Source: Halothermothrix sp.
Lineage (GTDB): Bacteria; Bacillota; Halanaerobiia; DY22613
Assembly (NCBI GenBank): GCA_016841825.1
Contig: JAENYK010000007.1
Location: 174,846 to 238,845 of the forward strand
Length of the DNA stretch: 64,000 nucleotides
Reading direction: 5' to 3'
Made by a program: the position numbers and the translations under genes. The notes beneath the pieces are model-generated. The model saw only the letters and a list, made by a program, of their open reading frames with translations. It was not told the DNA's origin and ran no database searches. Of this stretch, positions 56,018 to 64,000 are shown in pieces (the first letter of the stretch is position 1; the number at the start of each line of letters is the position of its first letter).

Positions 56018-56060
56018 GAAGCCTCACTGATTACATAATCACATATCGGTGAGGCTTTCA
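56018..56060 (+). terminator. Terminator after the GATase-like gene
   Basis: GAAGCCTCAC/GTGAGGCTTTC stem around a 21-nt loop between convergent genes. Confidence 0.6.
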
Positions 56061-56119
56061 GTTCAAATCTATTGGGTAGATAAAAAAACATTACTTAAAA
56101 ATAATACAATTCAGGATTA

Positions 56120-57055
56120 TTAATAAGATCTAATAGCCCAATTAATTCCTTCGAAAGTACCTGAATGAAATAACAAGCCAAGATGTCTACCTTCAACACC
56201 TATTCTAAATCCGTAATGTGGAGTATCAAATGCAGGAGTTCCTATATTATCATCTATTGCCTGCTCCCATTCTCCGGGAATTGCAGAAGAGATCTCAATA
56301 AATCCCGGGCCAGCCGAGTCAGTCATGTCTCTGGGTTGTTTCAACGGATTAAACAGTAAAACTGGATCAATAGCTCCCAAAACCCCCCACTTCTTCTCAC
56401 CAGTATCATATTTAGCCCAATCTTGATCCAATTGTGCCAAAAATGCACTGTCAACACATAAATCCTTCAATTGCCCAACTATACTGACAGAAGTTTCCAC
56501 ACCCAGATTGGGAGTGCCTACCGTAAAGACCTTATGCACTGAATCCCATGTCTCTTGACTTAAGGTCATATATTTACGTGATACCAATCCTCCCATGCTA
56601 TGAGCAACAATGACAACCTTATCTTTTTTAGTAAATCTTTTAATCAAATTAATCATCCGCTCGACACGATGTGCATAAAGAGTCAAATCACCGTAAATTG
56701 ATTCCTGAATTGGGTTAGTAGTATAATAGGAAATCGACCAGATCCAATGTTCAGGTACATCACCTAAGTAACTGTGAAATATCTTCTCTCCATCCCAATA
56801 TCTCATCTCAAAGTATTCCGTTCCAACCATAGTTCTCATAGTCTTTTCCCAATGGTTTGTATCACCAGCTATACCATGAATAAAAATAATTGGATAATCT
56901 ACTACCTGATCTTCAGCAAATATTTTTTCCCAGGTAGATCTTTCGAAATAATTTCTCTGTTTTGCAGAATCTTTCATTGCAGACAAACTAACCATAGAAA
57001 AAATACTGATCATCAGCAAAATAATTACCAAAATATTCAATAATCTTTTGAACAT
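56120..57055 (-). CDS. Secreted lipase/esterase, alpha/beta hydrolase
   Basis: From the ATG at 57055 (GAGGAG 8 nt upstream) the protein has 311 residues and a signal peptide or anchor (about 1-24). It has YPIIFIHGIAGDTNHWEKT as the oxyanion region and the nucleophile in VVIVAHSMGGLVSRKYM. A triacylglycerol lipase-like or PGAP1-like role is possible. A longer frame to 57223 adds a non-signal-like stretch without good initiation signals. Confidence 0.85.
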   Translation of the reverse strand: MFKRLLNILVIILLMISIFSMVSLSAMKDSAKQRNYFERSTWEKIFAEDQVVDYPIIFIHGIAGDTNHWEKTMRTMVGTEYFEMRYWDGEKIFHSYLGDVPEHWIWSISYYTTNPIQESIYGDLTLYAHRVERMINLIKRFTKKDKVVIVAHSMGGLVSRKYMTLSQETWDSVHKVFTVGTPNLGVETSVSIVGQLKDLCVDSAFLAQLDQDWAKYDTGEKKWGVLGAIDPVLLFNPLKQPRDMTDSAGPGFIEISSAIPGEWEQAIDDNIGTPAFDTPHYGFRIGVEGRHLGLLFHSGTFEGINWAIRSY

Positions 57056-57278
57056 ATCTACTTCTCCTCTCCCAATATCTACCTTTATTAATAAACGAAA
57101 TGGCTCAAGATAATTCATCCTGATTATAGTTTCGGGATATATATAACTTCTCCTGCTCAACATGAATCTTATTAACATACATTTATCAAACGATAGTAGT
57201 GAAGAATAACAGAATTGAGCCATACGAAGATAGATATCAAAATCTAAAGGTTAATTCCCCACTAGTATCTTTTATTTT

Positions 57279-58367
57279 CTACTCCCTTGTCTTCAATCTT
57301 CTAGCTTTAAATTCAGCAGCTATCCAGATAATTAATGGGAGGATAACCTGAAAGGGAAAAGCATAAATAGGCCAATAATCTTTTGCCCAGGAAACCATAT
57401 CCATAATATTATTATAAACCAGATAGGCCAGGTTAACCATCAAAATCCCCAGAGGAGTTACGATAAATCGATAATGATCATATTCAAACACTCTTGATAA
57501 TCCCTTACTAGCCGCCAGGAGGCATGTACTTATCTTTACAAACCCGCCTGTGAGTAATGCAACTGCAGGGAGAATCTCCAATCTTTGAAGCAAATTTCCA
57601 ATATCCAATCTACTAACAGCAATATGTGATGGAAAATACGATTGTTGATAGAGCTCGTAACCCAAAGTCATAAGTTCATTAACAGAAGTCAAAAAAACTA
57701 CTAAACCACCAATGGCCAGACCAAACCAAAAGGTTTTATAGATATTTTTTACCCCATCTAGTGAGGATATCATCATAAAAACTACAATTTCAGTAAATGG
57801 AAAGGAGAAGACATTCATTGCTCCAATTAATACTGGTTTATAGCCGTTATAAAAAATTGGCAAAACATTATCGAAATCCCATTCAGTTGTTAGTAATACT
57901 ACTGTTAATATTACTAATATTACCAGAAAGCGAACGGCTAATAGACACAATCTACCCAGAACCTCTATACCTTCTTTTGTCACCCATATACATAATAAGG
58001 CCAATATCGACATTGTAACAATCATTGGAGTACTAGGAATTCCGACCGCACTGAGATACTCACCAAAATTTCGTAAAACCAGGCTCCCCAGATAAAGTGC
58101 AAACCAGATATACAATAGTGCAATAAATTTGCCTCCAATTTTTCCAAAAAGTAACTCAACAATATCAAAAAAATCTTTATTCGGAAATAGAGAGATAACC
58201 CTCGCATAGATAGTGATAAACGGTACAGCCATTACAAATCCCAGAATAATTGCAATCCAGAGGTCATTCTTTGCTTCTGCACCAGTTGGCAAGACCAGAC
58301 TACTACCCATGATAAAAATTATTATAATAGAGATCCCCTGTTTTACTGAAATAAATTCTTTATTCAT
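57279..58367 (-). CDS. Spore germination permease, GerAB family
   Basis: GerAB-type proteins are APC-fold receptors in the inner spore membrane that sense germinants. The 362-residue protein has about ten membrane segments (for example GISIIIIFIMGSSLVLPTG, ALYIWFALYLGSLVLRNFGEYL). AAGGGG lies 7 nt before the ATG. It is last in the operon gerAA, gerAC, small gene, gerAB. Confidence 0.93.
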   Translation of the reverse strand: MNKEFISVKQGISIIIIFIMGSSLVLPTGAEAKNDLWIAIILGFVMAVPFITIYARVISLFPNKDFFDIVELLFGKIGGKFIALLYIWFALYLGSLVLRNFGEYLSAVGIPSTPMIVTMSILALLCIWVTKEGIEVLGRLCLLAVRFLVILVILTVVLLTTEWDFDNVLPIFYNGYKPVLIGAMNVFSFPFTEIVVFMMISSLDGVKNIYKTFWFGLAIGGLVVFLTSVNELMTLGYELYQQSYFPSHIAVSRLDIGNLLQRLEILPAVALLTGGFVKISTCLLAASKGLSRVFEYDHYRFIVTPLGILMVNLAYLVYNNIMDMVSWAKDYWPIYAFPFQVILPLIIWIAAEFKARRLKTRE

Positions 58368-58371
58368 CGCG

Positions 58372-58593
58372 CTACCCCTTAATTTCAGTTTTAATCAACT
58401 CAACAACATTTTTAAAAATTTCCGCTGGACTAATAATTTTCTCTCCTAAAACCTGATAAATGCTGACTCCAAAAGCCAAAACAAACAAAGCGATATATAA
58501 CCATAGCTTACCCATTTGCTTTTCACACCACAATGGATAACCTTCTAACACAGCTATTATAGCAAATAGCAAAATAAGAACAATTAAATTCAT
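58372..58593 (-). CDS. Small membrane protein of the germination operon
   Basis: A 73-residue protein with two hydrophobic segments (about 1-16 and 30-47), starting 1 nt after the gerAC stop and ending 4 nt before gerAB. Short two-helix proteins sit in many ger operons (GerD/GerX-like small proteins) and can tune germination. I assign no specific name. Confidence 0.78.
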   Translation of the reverse strand: MNLIVLILLFAIIAVLEGYPLWCEKQMGKLWLYIALFVLAFGVSIYQVLGEKIISPAEIFKNVVELIKTEIKG

Positions 58594-58594
58594 C

Positions 58595-59758
58595 TTAATC
58601 CCTCATTTTTATTGGTGTTGAAACAAGTGCACTAGACACAATTTTTATTTCGACATTGACTTCAAATGGCAAATCACGAAAGGCTTCATGCCAGTTTGAA
58701 TTTATTTCTTTCCATCTATTGGGTAATTCACGTTTTATGCTATCTCCAAATCCAAAAATATCAGTAATATATTCATACTGAACTTTTCTAATCATCTGTT
58801 CCACTTGAATTTTAACATAATTACTTACTTCTTTTTCCAGTTTTTTTCTAACTTTATCATCGGAAAAATCAACTGGCCGTTCAACTAACTCAGCTAATGT
58901 CACGTCCATTTTGATATCAATATTCATTATAACCTGACCATTTATATCTTTAGGAGTGATTTTTCCTGAATTGCTGTTTATTTCATAGGTAATAGATGAA
59001 TTGTCCTTGGAACCGTTTTTGACAACTATTAAACCATTAAGATTTTTTTCACTCATCCAGTTGAATGCTTTGGACTCTATCCCATTTAAATAACCAATCA
59101 TTGCATCTTTATGAAATACCGCAGTTCCATAAACCTGAGGTAATTTTTTCCCATTGTAATCAACAGTGTTTGTCAATGGCACAACAGGTGCAAATCCTTC
59201 AGCCATTAGCCTTTGTAAAAATTTCCATAATTCCATAGGATAAAAACTGTTTTGATAAATATTAGAATCCTGTACACTATCTAAATAAAAAGACGCCGCA
59301 GTAGCAATATCATAATCGCTATCAAAAATATCCGAAGCTCTTCCCTGTGCTATAAAAAGCCACATATCTGCCCTAACTTCAGCATCACGATATACCCAAT
59401 CCAGAATCGGTTTAATTCCTTTTTTTGCAACTTCTTCACTAATTATTATAACTTTACCATGTCCCCAATAGAGTTTTCTACCAAAACGAATTATTAATTT
59501 TCTTACAGCCTCAAAAATGGATTCTCCTTCAATTCCTCTAACCACAGCTTCCATCTTAGCGTTTTGTCCACCAGTTTGAGGATTAATAACCTCTACAGTT
59601 ACAACATATTGATTCTTTTCATTAATGTCTATCGCCATTCCAGTAGCGATTGCATAGTTATTAATCTCATGATAGTCCCAACAACCACCGAGAAACATGA
59701 ACAATGTGAGCATTGAATAACATACTATTAACCTCATTTTATTTCTGGTCCACATCAT
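58595..59758 (-). CDS. Germination lipoprotein, GerAC family
   Basis: GerAC proteins are lipoproteins on the outer face of the inner spore membrane. The signal ends in the lipobox FLGGC with WDYHEINNYAIATGMAID after it, a strong family mark, and GIEGESIFEAVRKLIIRFGRKLYWGHGKVIIISEE follows. Total about 387 residues. The start at 59758 is 8 nt after GGAG; ATGs at 59764 and 59755 are alternatives. It overlaps the end of gerAA. Confidence 0.93.
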   Translation of the reverse strand: MMWTRNKMRLIVCYSMLTLFMFLGGCWDYHEINNYAIATGMAIDINEKNQYVVTVEVINPQTGGQNAKMEAVVRGIEGESIFEAVRKLIIRFGRKLYWGHGKVIIISEEVAKKGIKPILDWVYRDAEVRADMWLFIAQGRASDIFDSDYDIATAASFYLDSVQDSNIYQNSFYPMELWKFLQRLMAEGFAPVVPLTNTVDYNGKKLPQVYGTAVFHKDAMIGYLNGIESKAFNWMSEKNLNGLIVVKNGSKDNSSITYEINSNSGKITPKDINGQVIMNIDIKMDVTLAELVERPVDFSDDKVRKKLEKEVSNYVKIQVEQMIRKVQYEYITDIFGFGDSIKRELPNRWKEINSNWHEAFRDLPFEVNVEIKIVSSALVSTPIKMRD

Positions 59759-61301
59759 TGACATCTCTCCTCAAATCTTCTGTGGGTTGACGCTCAATAT
59801 TAAGCTTACCAATTAAAATCGGTCTGAGATACATATACCACCAGGGTGCCCTAATCATAGTGTCCTTTAAATCCTGAGCTTGCAAAGAACCCAGTGAAGA
59901 CATGTATGGTACGCCAAATGATCGGATAGACATTAAATGAATAAAAATCCCCAGCACTCCAAACATATAACCATACAGACCGAAAACAGCAGATAATAAG
60001 ATAAGGGTAAGTCTAATAAGTAAGACACTACCAAATACTTTTGGAACCAGAAAGCTAGAAATACCTGTCAAAGCTGTAATAATAATAATCGGCGCACTAA
60101 CTAATTTTGCAGAAACTGCAGCATCTCCCAGAATAATCGCTCCGACTATACTTACAGCCTGACCGATCGGAGTTGGTAACCTTATTCCACCCTCCCGCAA
60201 AAGTTCGAAAAACAATCCCAAAACTATCGCTTCAAATATGGTTGGAAACGGAACACCTTCTCTGGAAGCTGAAATTGATAACAATAGAGGTGTTGGAATC
60301 ATCTCCTGATGAAAAGTAACCAGAGCTACATAGATAGCAGGGGTGCTGGTAGTGAAGAAATATGCAGTATAACGCATTATACGATCTATAGATGCAAAAA
60401 TAAAGTTTTTATAATAATCTTCATTAGCCTGAAAATTCTCCAAAAATAGATACGGAAAGGTCAATACAAAAGGTGTACCATCACAGAGCAAAGCAACCCT
60501 ACCTTCTAACAGCTTTGCAACCACTATATCAGGTCTTTCTGTATACCCTATAGTTCTAAAAGGTGAAAATGGAGAATCTCTAATAAACTCTTCAATATAC
60601 CCTGTTTCCAGAATGCCATCGATTTCAATTCTCTGTAAACGTTCCAATAGTTCTTGAATAACTCTCTCCTGAGCCAAACCTTTAATATAACAGATACAAA
60701 TCTTGGTCCTGGTTCGCTTGCCAAAATATTTGAATTGAAATTTAAGGTTTGGATCTTTTATTTTTCTTCTAATCAGAGTAATATTGACATTTATTGATTC
60801 GATAAAACCTTCTCTGGGCCCACGTACAACACTCTCTGACTCAGGTTCAACAATAGATCGCATAACCCAGCCCTTTGTGTCAATTAAGATTCCTTCGGTC
60901 GCCCCATCTACTAATAGAAGAGTATCACCATACAGTATCTCATAGACAAAATCGTCAAAGTCATCAACTTTTTTCAGCTCTTCTGTCGCAATTATCTTTT
61001 CACTGAAGAATTCCATTAGCTTATCCGGATTAATTTTGGATGACATCTGACAATTCATTATCCGTCTTAGAACACCCCGATTAAGAATATCCTTATCAAC
61101 CATTCCATCCACAAATACCAGACAACATTTGATTTCGTCAGATGTTTCAAATCTTCTAAATTTTACAGTCTCATCATCACAAAAGATTGCTTCTAAAAGC
61201 TTAATATTCTTATTTAGAGATCTGGTAAGTTTAGTTATCCCCTTCTCTTTTCTTTGCTGTTTACTCTTCCCTAGTATCAGATCTTTTAACATTTTAAACA
61301 T
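59739..61301 (-). CDS. Germinant receptor subunit, GerAA family
   Basis: The 520-residue protein has a large N-terminal soluble domain (to about 290) and then several membrane segments with the family core RPDIVVAKLLEGRVALLCDGTPFVLTFPYLF, LLLSISASREGVPFPTIFEAI and RLPTPIGQAVSIVGAIILGDAAV. With GerAB and GerAC it forms a nutrient receptor channel. It is first in the operon. Confidence 0.95.
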   Translation of the reverse strand: MFKMLKDLILGKSKQQRKEKGITKLTRSLNKNIKLLEAIFCDDETVKFRRFETSDEIKCCLVFVDGMVDKDILNRGVLRRIMNCQMSSKINPDKLMEFFSEKIIATEELKKVDDFDDFVYEILYGDTLLLVDGATEGILIDTKGWVMRSIVEPESESVVRGPREGFIESINVNITLIRRKIKDPNLKFQFKYFGKRTRTKICICYIKGLAQERVIQELLERLQRIEIDGILETGYIEEFIRDSPFSPFRTIGYTERPDIVVAKLLEGRVALLCDGTPFVLTFPYLFLENFQANEDYYKNFIFASIDRIMRYTAYFFTTSTPAIYVALVTFHQEMIPTPLLLSISASREGVPFPTIFEAIVLGLFFELLREGGIRLPTPIGQAVSIVGAIILGDAAVSAKLVSAPIIIITALTGISSFLVPKVFGSVLLIRLTLILLSAVFGLYGYMFGVLGIFIHLMSIRSFGVPYMSSLGSLQAQDLKDTMIRAPWWYMYLRPILIGKLNIERQPTEDLRRDVNDVDQK

Positions 61302-61340
61302 ATGATTATCTCCTTTAGATATAACAAGTCTGTTAAGGTT

Positions 61341-61370
61341 TAGTATTCGACTAATCCGTAAAAATCATAC
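61341..61370 (-). promoter_or_regulatory. Possible sigma-G promoter of the gerA-type operon
   Basis: On the minus strand GTATG, 18 bp, then AATACTA. This fits the Bacillus sigma-G pattern GNATR-N18-CATNMTA with one mismatch, as expected for a forespore germination operon. Confidence 0.45.
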
Positions 61371-61531
61371 CTTGTTATTTAACTTCTCCAAAGTACTATT
61401 CTTCTGATGGTCATAGTACACTTCTGGCAAAATAATCAAAAGAAATAAAGTTAGTGATATTGATCAGAGCAGGATTCACTCTATTGATGCAGAATTGTTA
61501 ATATAATAAGATTTTATGGGAGGAATAAATA

Positions 61532-63718
61532 ATGAGCGTCAAAAAACAATTGCACCTGGCGATTATCATTTTAATTGCTTCTTTTCTGCTCTTCGGATGT
61601 GGTAGTAGTAATGATGAATTCCCATCTTACAAATTAACCATTACTAACGAAGGATCAGGAAATGTTACAAAAGATCCCGATAGATCCTCATACAAGAAAG
61701 ATACGGAAGTATCTTTAACCGCTGTTGCGAATAAAGGTTAGCATTTTAACCAATGGTTAGGAGACAGTACGGGAACTCAAAACCCTATCATCATTACAAT
61801 GACCCACAACACGAATATTATTGCCAAATATGTTAAGAATAGACCACCTGTATTAAACCCCATCGGTAATAAAGCTATTAAGCAATATGAAGAGTTAGAT
61901 TTTCAAATATCCGCAGTTGATCCTGATGGAGATGAGCTAGTTTACAGTGCACAGGGAGATAAAAGTGATTGTTTTGATCCATTAACCCAGAATTTCCACT
62001 GGAGACCTGGTTATGGCACAGCAGGCACTTATACTATCACCTTTAGCGTTACCGATAGTGATCAAACCGATGAAGAGACTATTACTATTGAAGTAGAATT
62101 TGCTAATGGTGCTCCGGAATTTGATCTCCCAGACCGGACTATCAATGAGAACGTTCTACTGGAGTTTGACGTCGAAGCGATCGATCCTGAAGGTGAATCA
62201 ATTACATACTCTGCAAGTGGCGAACTGGGTGATTACTTTGATCCAGAAACCAGACATTTTAGCTGGACACCATCAACAGCAGATATTGGCCCTCACTCTT
62301 TAACCATTACAGCAACTGACGAACAGACCAATGCACGATCCAAAACCTGTATCATTACAGTTAAAGATGTCAATTATCCACCTGAGTTCGATCTAACTGA
62401 CAAATCTGTGGCGAAAAATGAACGACTGACCTTTGAAGTAAGTGCCACAGATCAAGATGCCGATCCATTAACATATACCGCCAATGGCTCATTAGCAGAA
62501 TATTTTGATCCTGATACCCATATCTTCGACTGGACTCCAAATAATAGTGACATTGGCGATCATTCACTCACTATTGCTGTCAGCGATGGTGTCGATGATA
62601 CTGTGAAGACGATCACTATTCATGTGATTGATCATAATCATCCACCAGTTATTACGCTCTCAGATCATAGCGTGGAAGAGACCGAAACCCTGATGGTACA
62701 GATTGTCGGCAGAGATCTGGATAATGATCTATTAACTTTCAGTGCCGCGAATCTACCTGAAGGAGCGAACTTTCACTATGACACTCAAATCTTCGAATGG
62801 ACTCCCGATTACGGAGAAGCAGGTAACACCTATGACGTTACCTTTACTGTGTCAGATGGTGAGATTACTGTGGAAGATATAATGACTATCAGTGTGGGAG
62901 TCAGAATTGTTGATTCGAACTTAGAGGCAGCTATTAAAGATTTTCTGGCTGAACCCAAAGAGATAATCACCCCCACCGATATGTTAACTATTGAAGATTT
63001 TGATGCTTCCAACCGTAACATCTCCGACATTAGGGGAGTCGAATATATGACTAATCTGCGCGATTTAACTTTAAATGATAACAATATCAGTGATCTTAAT
63101 CCACTAATTAATTTGAATAAACTGGAATATCTGGAACTGGTCAATAATAATATCAGTGATCTTCAGGGGCTACCCCACAATAGTGATGGTACTAATACCA
63201 ATTTACTATCACTTAATATCGAAGGTAATAATGTGCATAATCTTGACCTTTTGGAGAATTTCTCTGCTTTACGTGATATTACTGCCTCATCAAATCAGAT
63301 TGATTCAGTATTTGATCCCAGTATGCTCTCAAATTTACGTTATTTGAGGTTAAATGATAACAGTATTAGCGATATTAGTTCATTAGCTAAGTTAAGTACT
63401 ACAATAGAACAAATCAAGTTAAGTGATAATGGCATTACCAATATTGATCCCCTGAGCACCATCTATTCGCTAACCGAATTACGCTTGACCGGTAATCCGA
63501 TATCTAATATTGATAGTCTATTCCATTCGATAAATCTTTCAACCCTGTATGTTAATCGAACTAATATTAGCAAGATTGAAGTTTTGAAAACACTGGCAGA
63601 GAACAACTTGACTCATGTTGACCTATCGAATAACAGTTCGTTAGATCTATCTGAAGGGTCACTGCCCAGTCAGGTTATTACTTACATTAAGGGATTAGGG
63701 GTTACAGTAATCGAATAA
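61532..63718 (+). pseudogene. Ig-like/LRR surface lipoprotein gene with one in-frame TAG
   Basis: A signal with lipobox LLFGC opens the frame and an InlB-type repeat begins (YKLTITNEGSGNVTKDPDRS). After TAVANKG a TAG (61739-61741) stands where the repeat expects Tyr (GYHFNQW), and the same frame runs on for over 650 codons. It contains four He_PIG/cadherin-like Ig domains (each with a FDPxTxxFxWTP-type strand) and about nine leucine-rich repeats (LTLNDNNISDLNPLINL). Without the TAG it would be a ~728-residue adhesin-like lipoprotein. A second start at the ATG at 61799 is unlikely to be exported. Confidence 0.82.
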
Positions 63719-63728
63719 GCATAACATC

Positions 63729-63766
63729 AAGGCTGAAAAGTGTTAAATTCACATTCAGCCTTTTTT
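63729..63766 (+). terminator. Terminator after the Ig/LRR gene
   Basis: AAGGCTGA/TCAGCCTT with an inner GTG/CAC pair, followed by TTTT. Confidence 0.85.
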
Positions 63767-63770
63767 CTAT

Positions 63771-63797
63771 AAAAAAAGCCTGATCTGCATCAGGCTT
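63771..63797 (-). terminator. Terminator of the minus-strand gene at the right edge
   Basis: AGCCTGAT/ATCAGGCT is a perfect 8-bp stem with a 4-nt loop, followed on the minus strand by TTTTTTTATAG. Confidence 0.85.
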
Positions 63798-63856
63798 CAT
63801 CTTCATGCTATGTATTATTATTTATTCAAGGGTGACTCTTCTCTGGCTAACTCAGA

Positions 63857-64000
63857 CTATAATCTCTGGTAATCAGTCACTAACAACTCAACACAGTATC
63901 CTCCTTCTTCAAAAACTCTACTTCTTAAAGGTATAGCTAATTCGGGATCGATAACCCATTCGGAATTCAGGATATCCTCTCCATCTTGTTCGATATATAA
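63857..64000 (-). CDS. C-terminal part of an unknown protein (cut by window edge)
   Basis: The last 47 codons are visible, reading LYIEQDGEDILNSEWVIDPE to VTDYQRL and TAG. The pattern looks beta-rich. I recognise no family. A good terminator follows, so it is a real gene end. Confidence 0.6.
   Translation of the reverse strand, partial: LYIEQDGEDILNSEWVIDPELAIPLRSRVFEEGGYCVELLVTDYQRL

Noticed and set aside
46654-61741. The two in-frame TAG codons as sites of pyrrolysine or amber suppression
   Set aside because: TAG ends several intact genes here (ackA, ylbJ, the 3479-3940 gene). One TAG replaces Gln and the other Tyr, which fits plain nonsense mutations.

Overview
The window looks like chromosomal DNA of an anaerobic, endospore-forming Firmicute of low G+C content. 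Four things suggest this: a gerA-type germinant receptor operon with ylbJ, an IspH-S1 fusion as found in Clostridia, a Ni-Fe-S carbon monoxide dehydrogenase, and a FapR-regulated fatty-acid cluster that uses FabK. A secreted patatin whose C-terminal half looks like an outer-membrane beta-barrel ending in Phe points to a diderm Firmicute such as Halanaerobiia. That placement is inference. Most genes look vertically inherited.

Layout. 1-3.2 kb: ispH-rpsA fusion (cut by the window edge), plsC, cmk, all on the minus strand. 3.5-13.4 kb: lipid and ribosome block on the minus strand, running rpmF-DUF177, then fapR-plsX-fabH-fabK-fabD-fabG-acpP, then fabF-rnc-flavoprotein-small membrane protein. A promoter and a FapR-type operator lie before fapR. 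14-16.2 kb: pta-ackA. 16.4-21.2 kb: tmcAL, a decayed MBL-fold gene carrying an inserted repeat element, a PDZ/Lon-like protease, a patatin and a TPR protein. 21.5-31 kb: M24 peptidase, methyltransferase, M30-like metallopeptidase lipoprotein, a P-type cation ATPase behind a yybP-ykoY (Mn2+) riboswitch, an esterase and a secreted SpoIID-domain protein. 31.3-34.4 kb: cooS with divergent CMD-family and DUF1858 genes. 34.5-42.5 kb: patatin-barrel protein, tldE-tldD, and an ABC exporter operon with its TetR regulator.

42.7-49.9 kb is an accessory island. It holds two large type I-C-like CRISPR arrays with no cas genes in the window (30 and 29 intact repeats), each with a nearly identical leader at its right-hand end. 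They lie among gene remnants: an 85-bp ylbJ fragment, a TM2-type remnant, a coiled-coil gene and its amber-interrupted paralogue, and an NlpC/P60 lipoprotein remnant. Intact ylbJ follows on the far side. 51.4-57 kb: secreted MBL/ComEC-like protein with DUF3006, a C45-type hydrolase, a secreted GATase-like protein and a lipase. 57.3-61.3 kb: gerA-type operon. 61.5-63.7 kb: an Ig-like/LRR surface lipoprotein gene broken by one in-frame TAG. The right edge cuts an unknown minus-strand gene.

The most novel signal is a family of four dispersed, same-orientation intergenic elements of about 120-145 bp at 17.8, 25.6, 29.6 and 34.4 kb. Their helices are conserved while the paired bases change together. 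One copy splits the reading frame of the MBL-fold pseudogene, so the family seems to be, or to have been, mobile. Another sits between the Mn riboswitch and the ATPase start codon.
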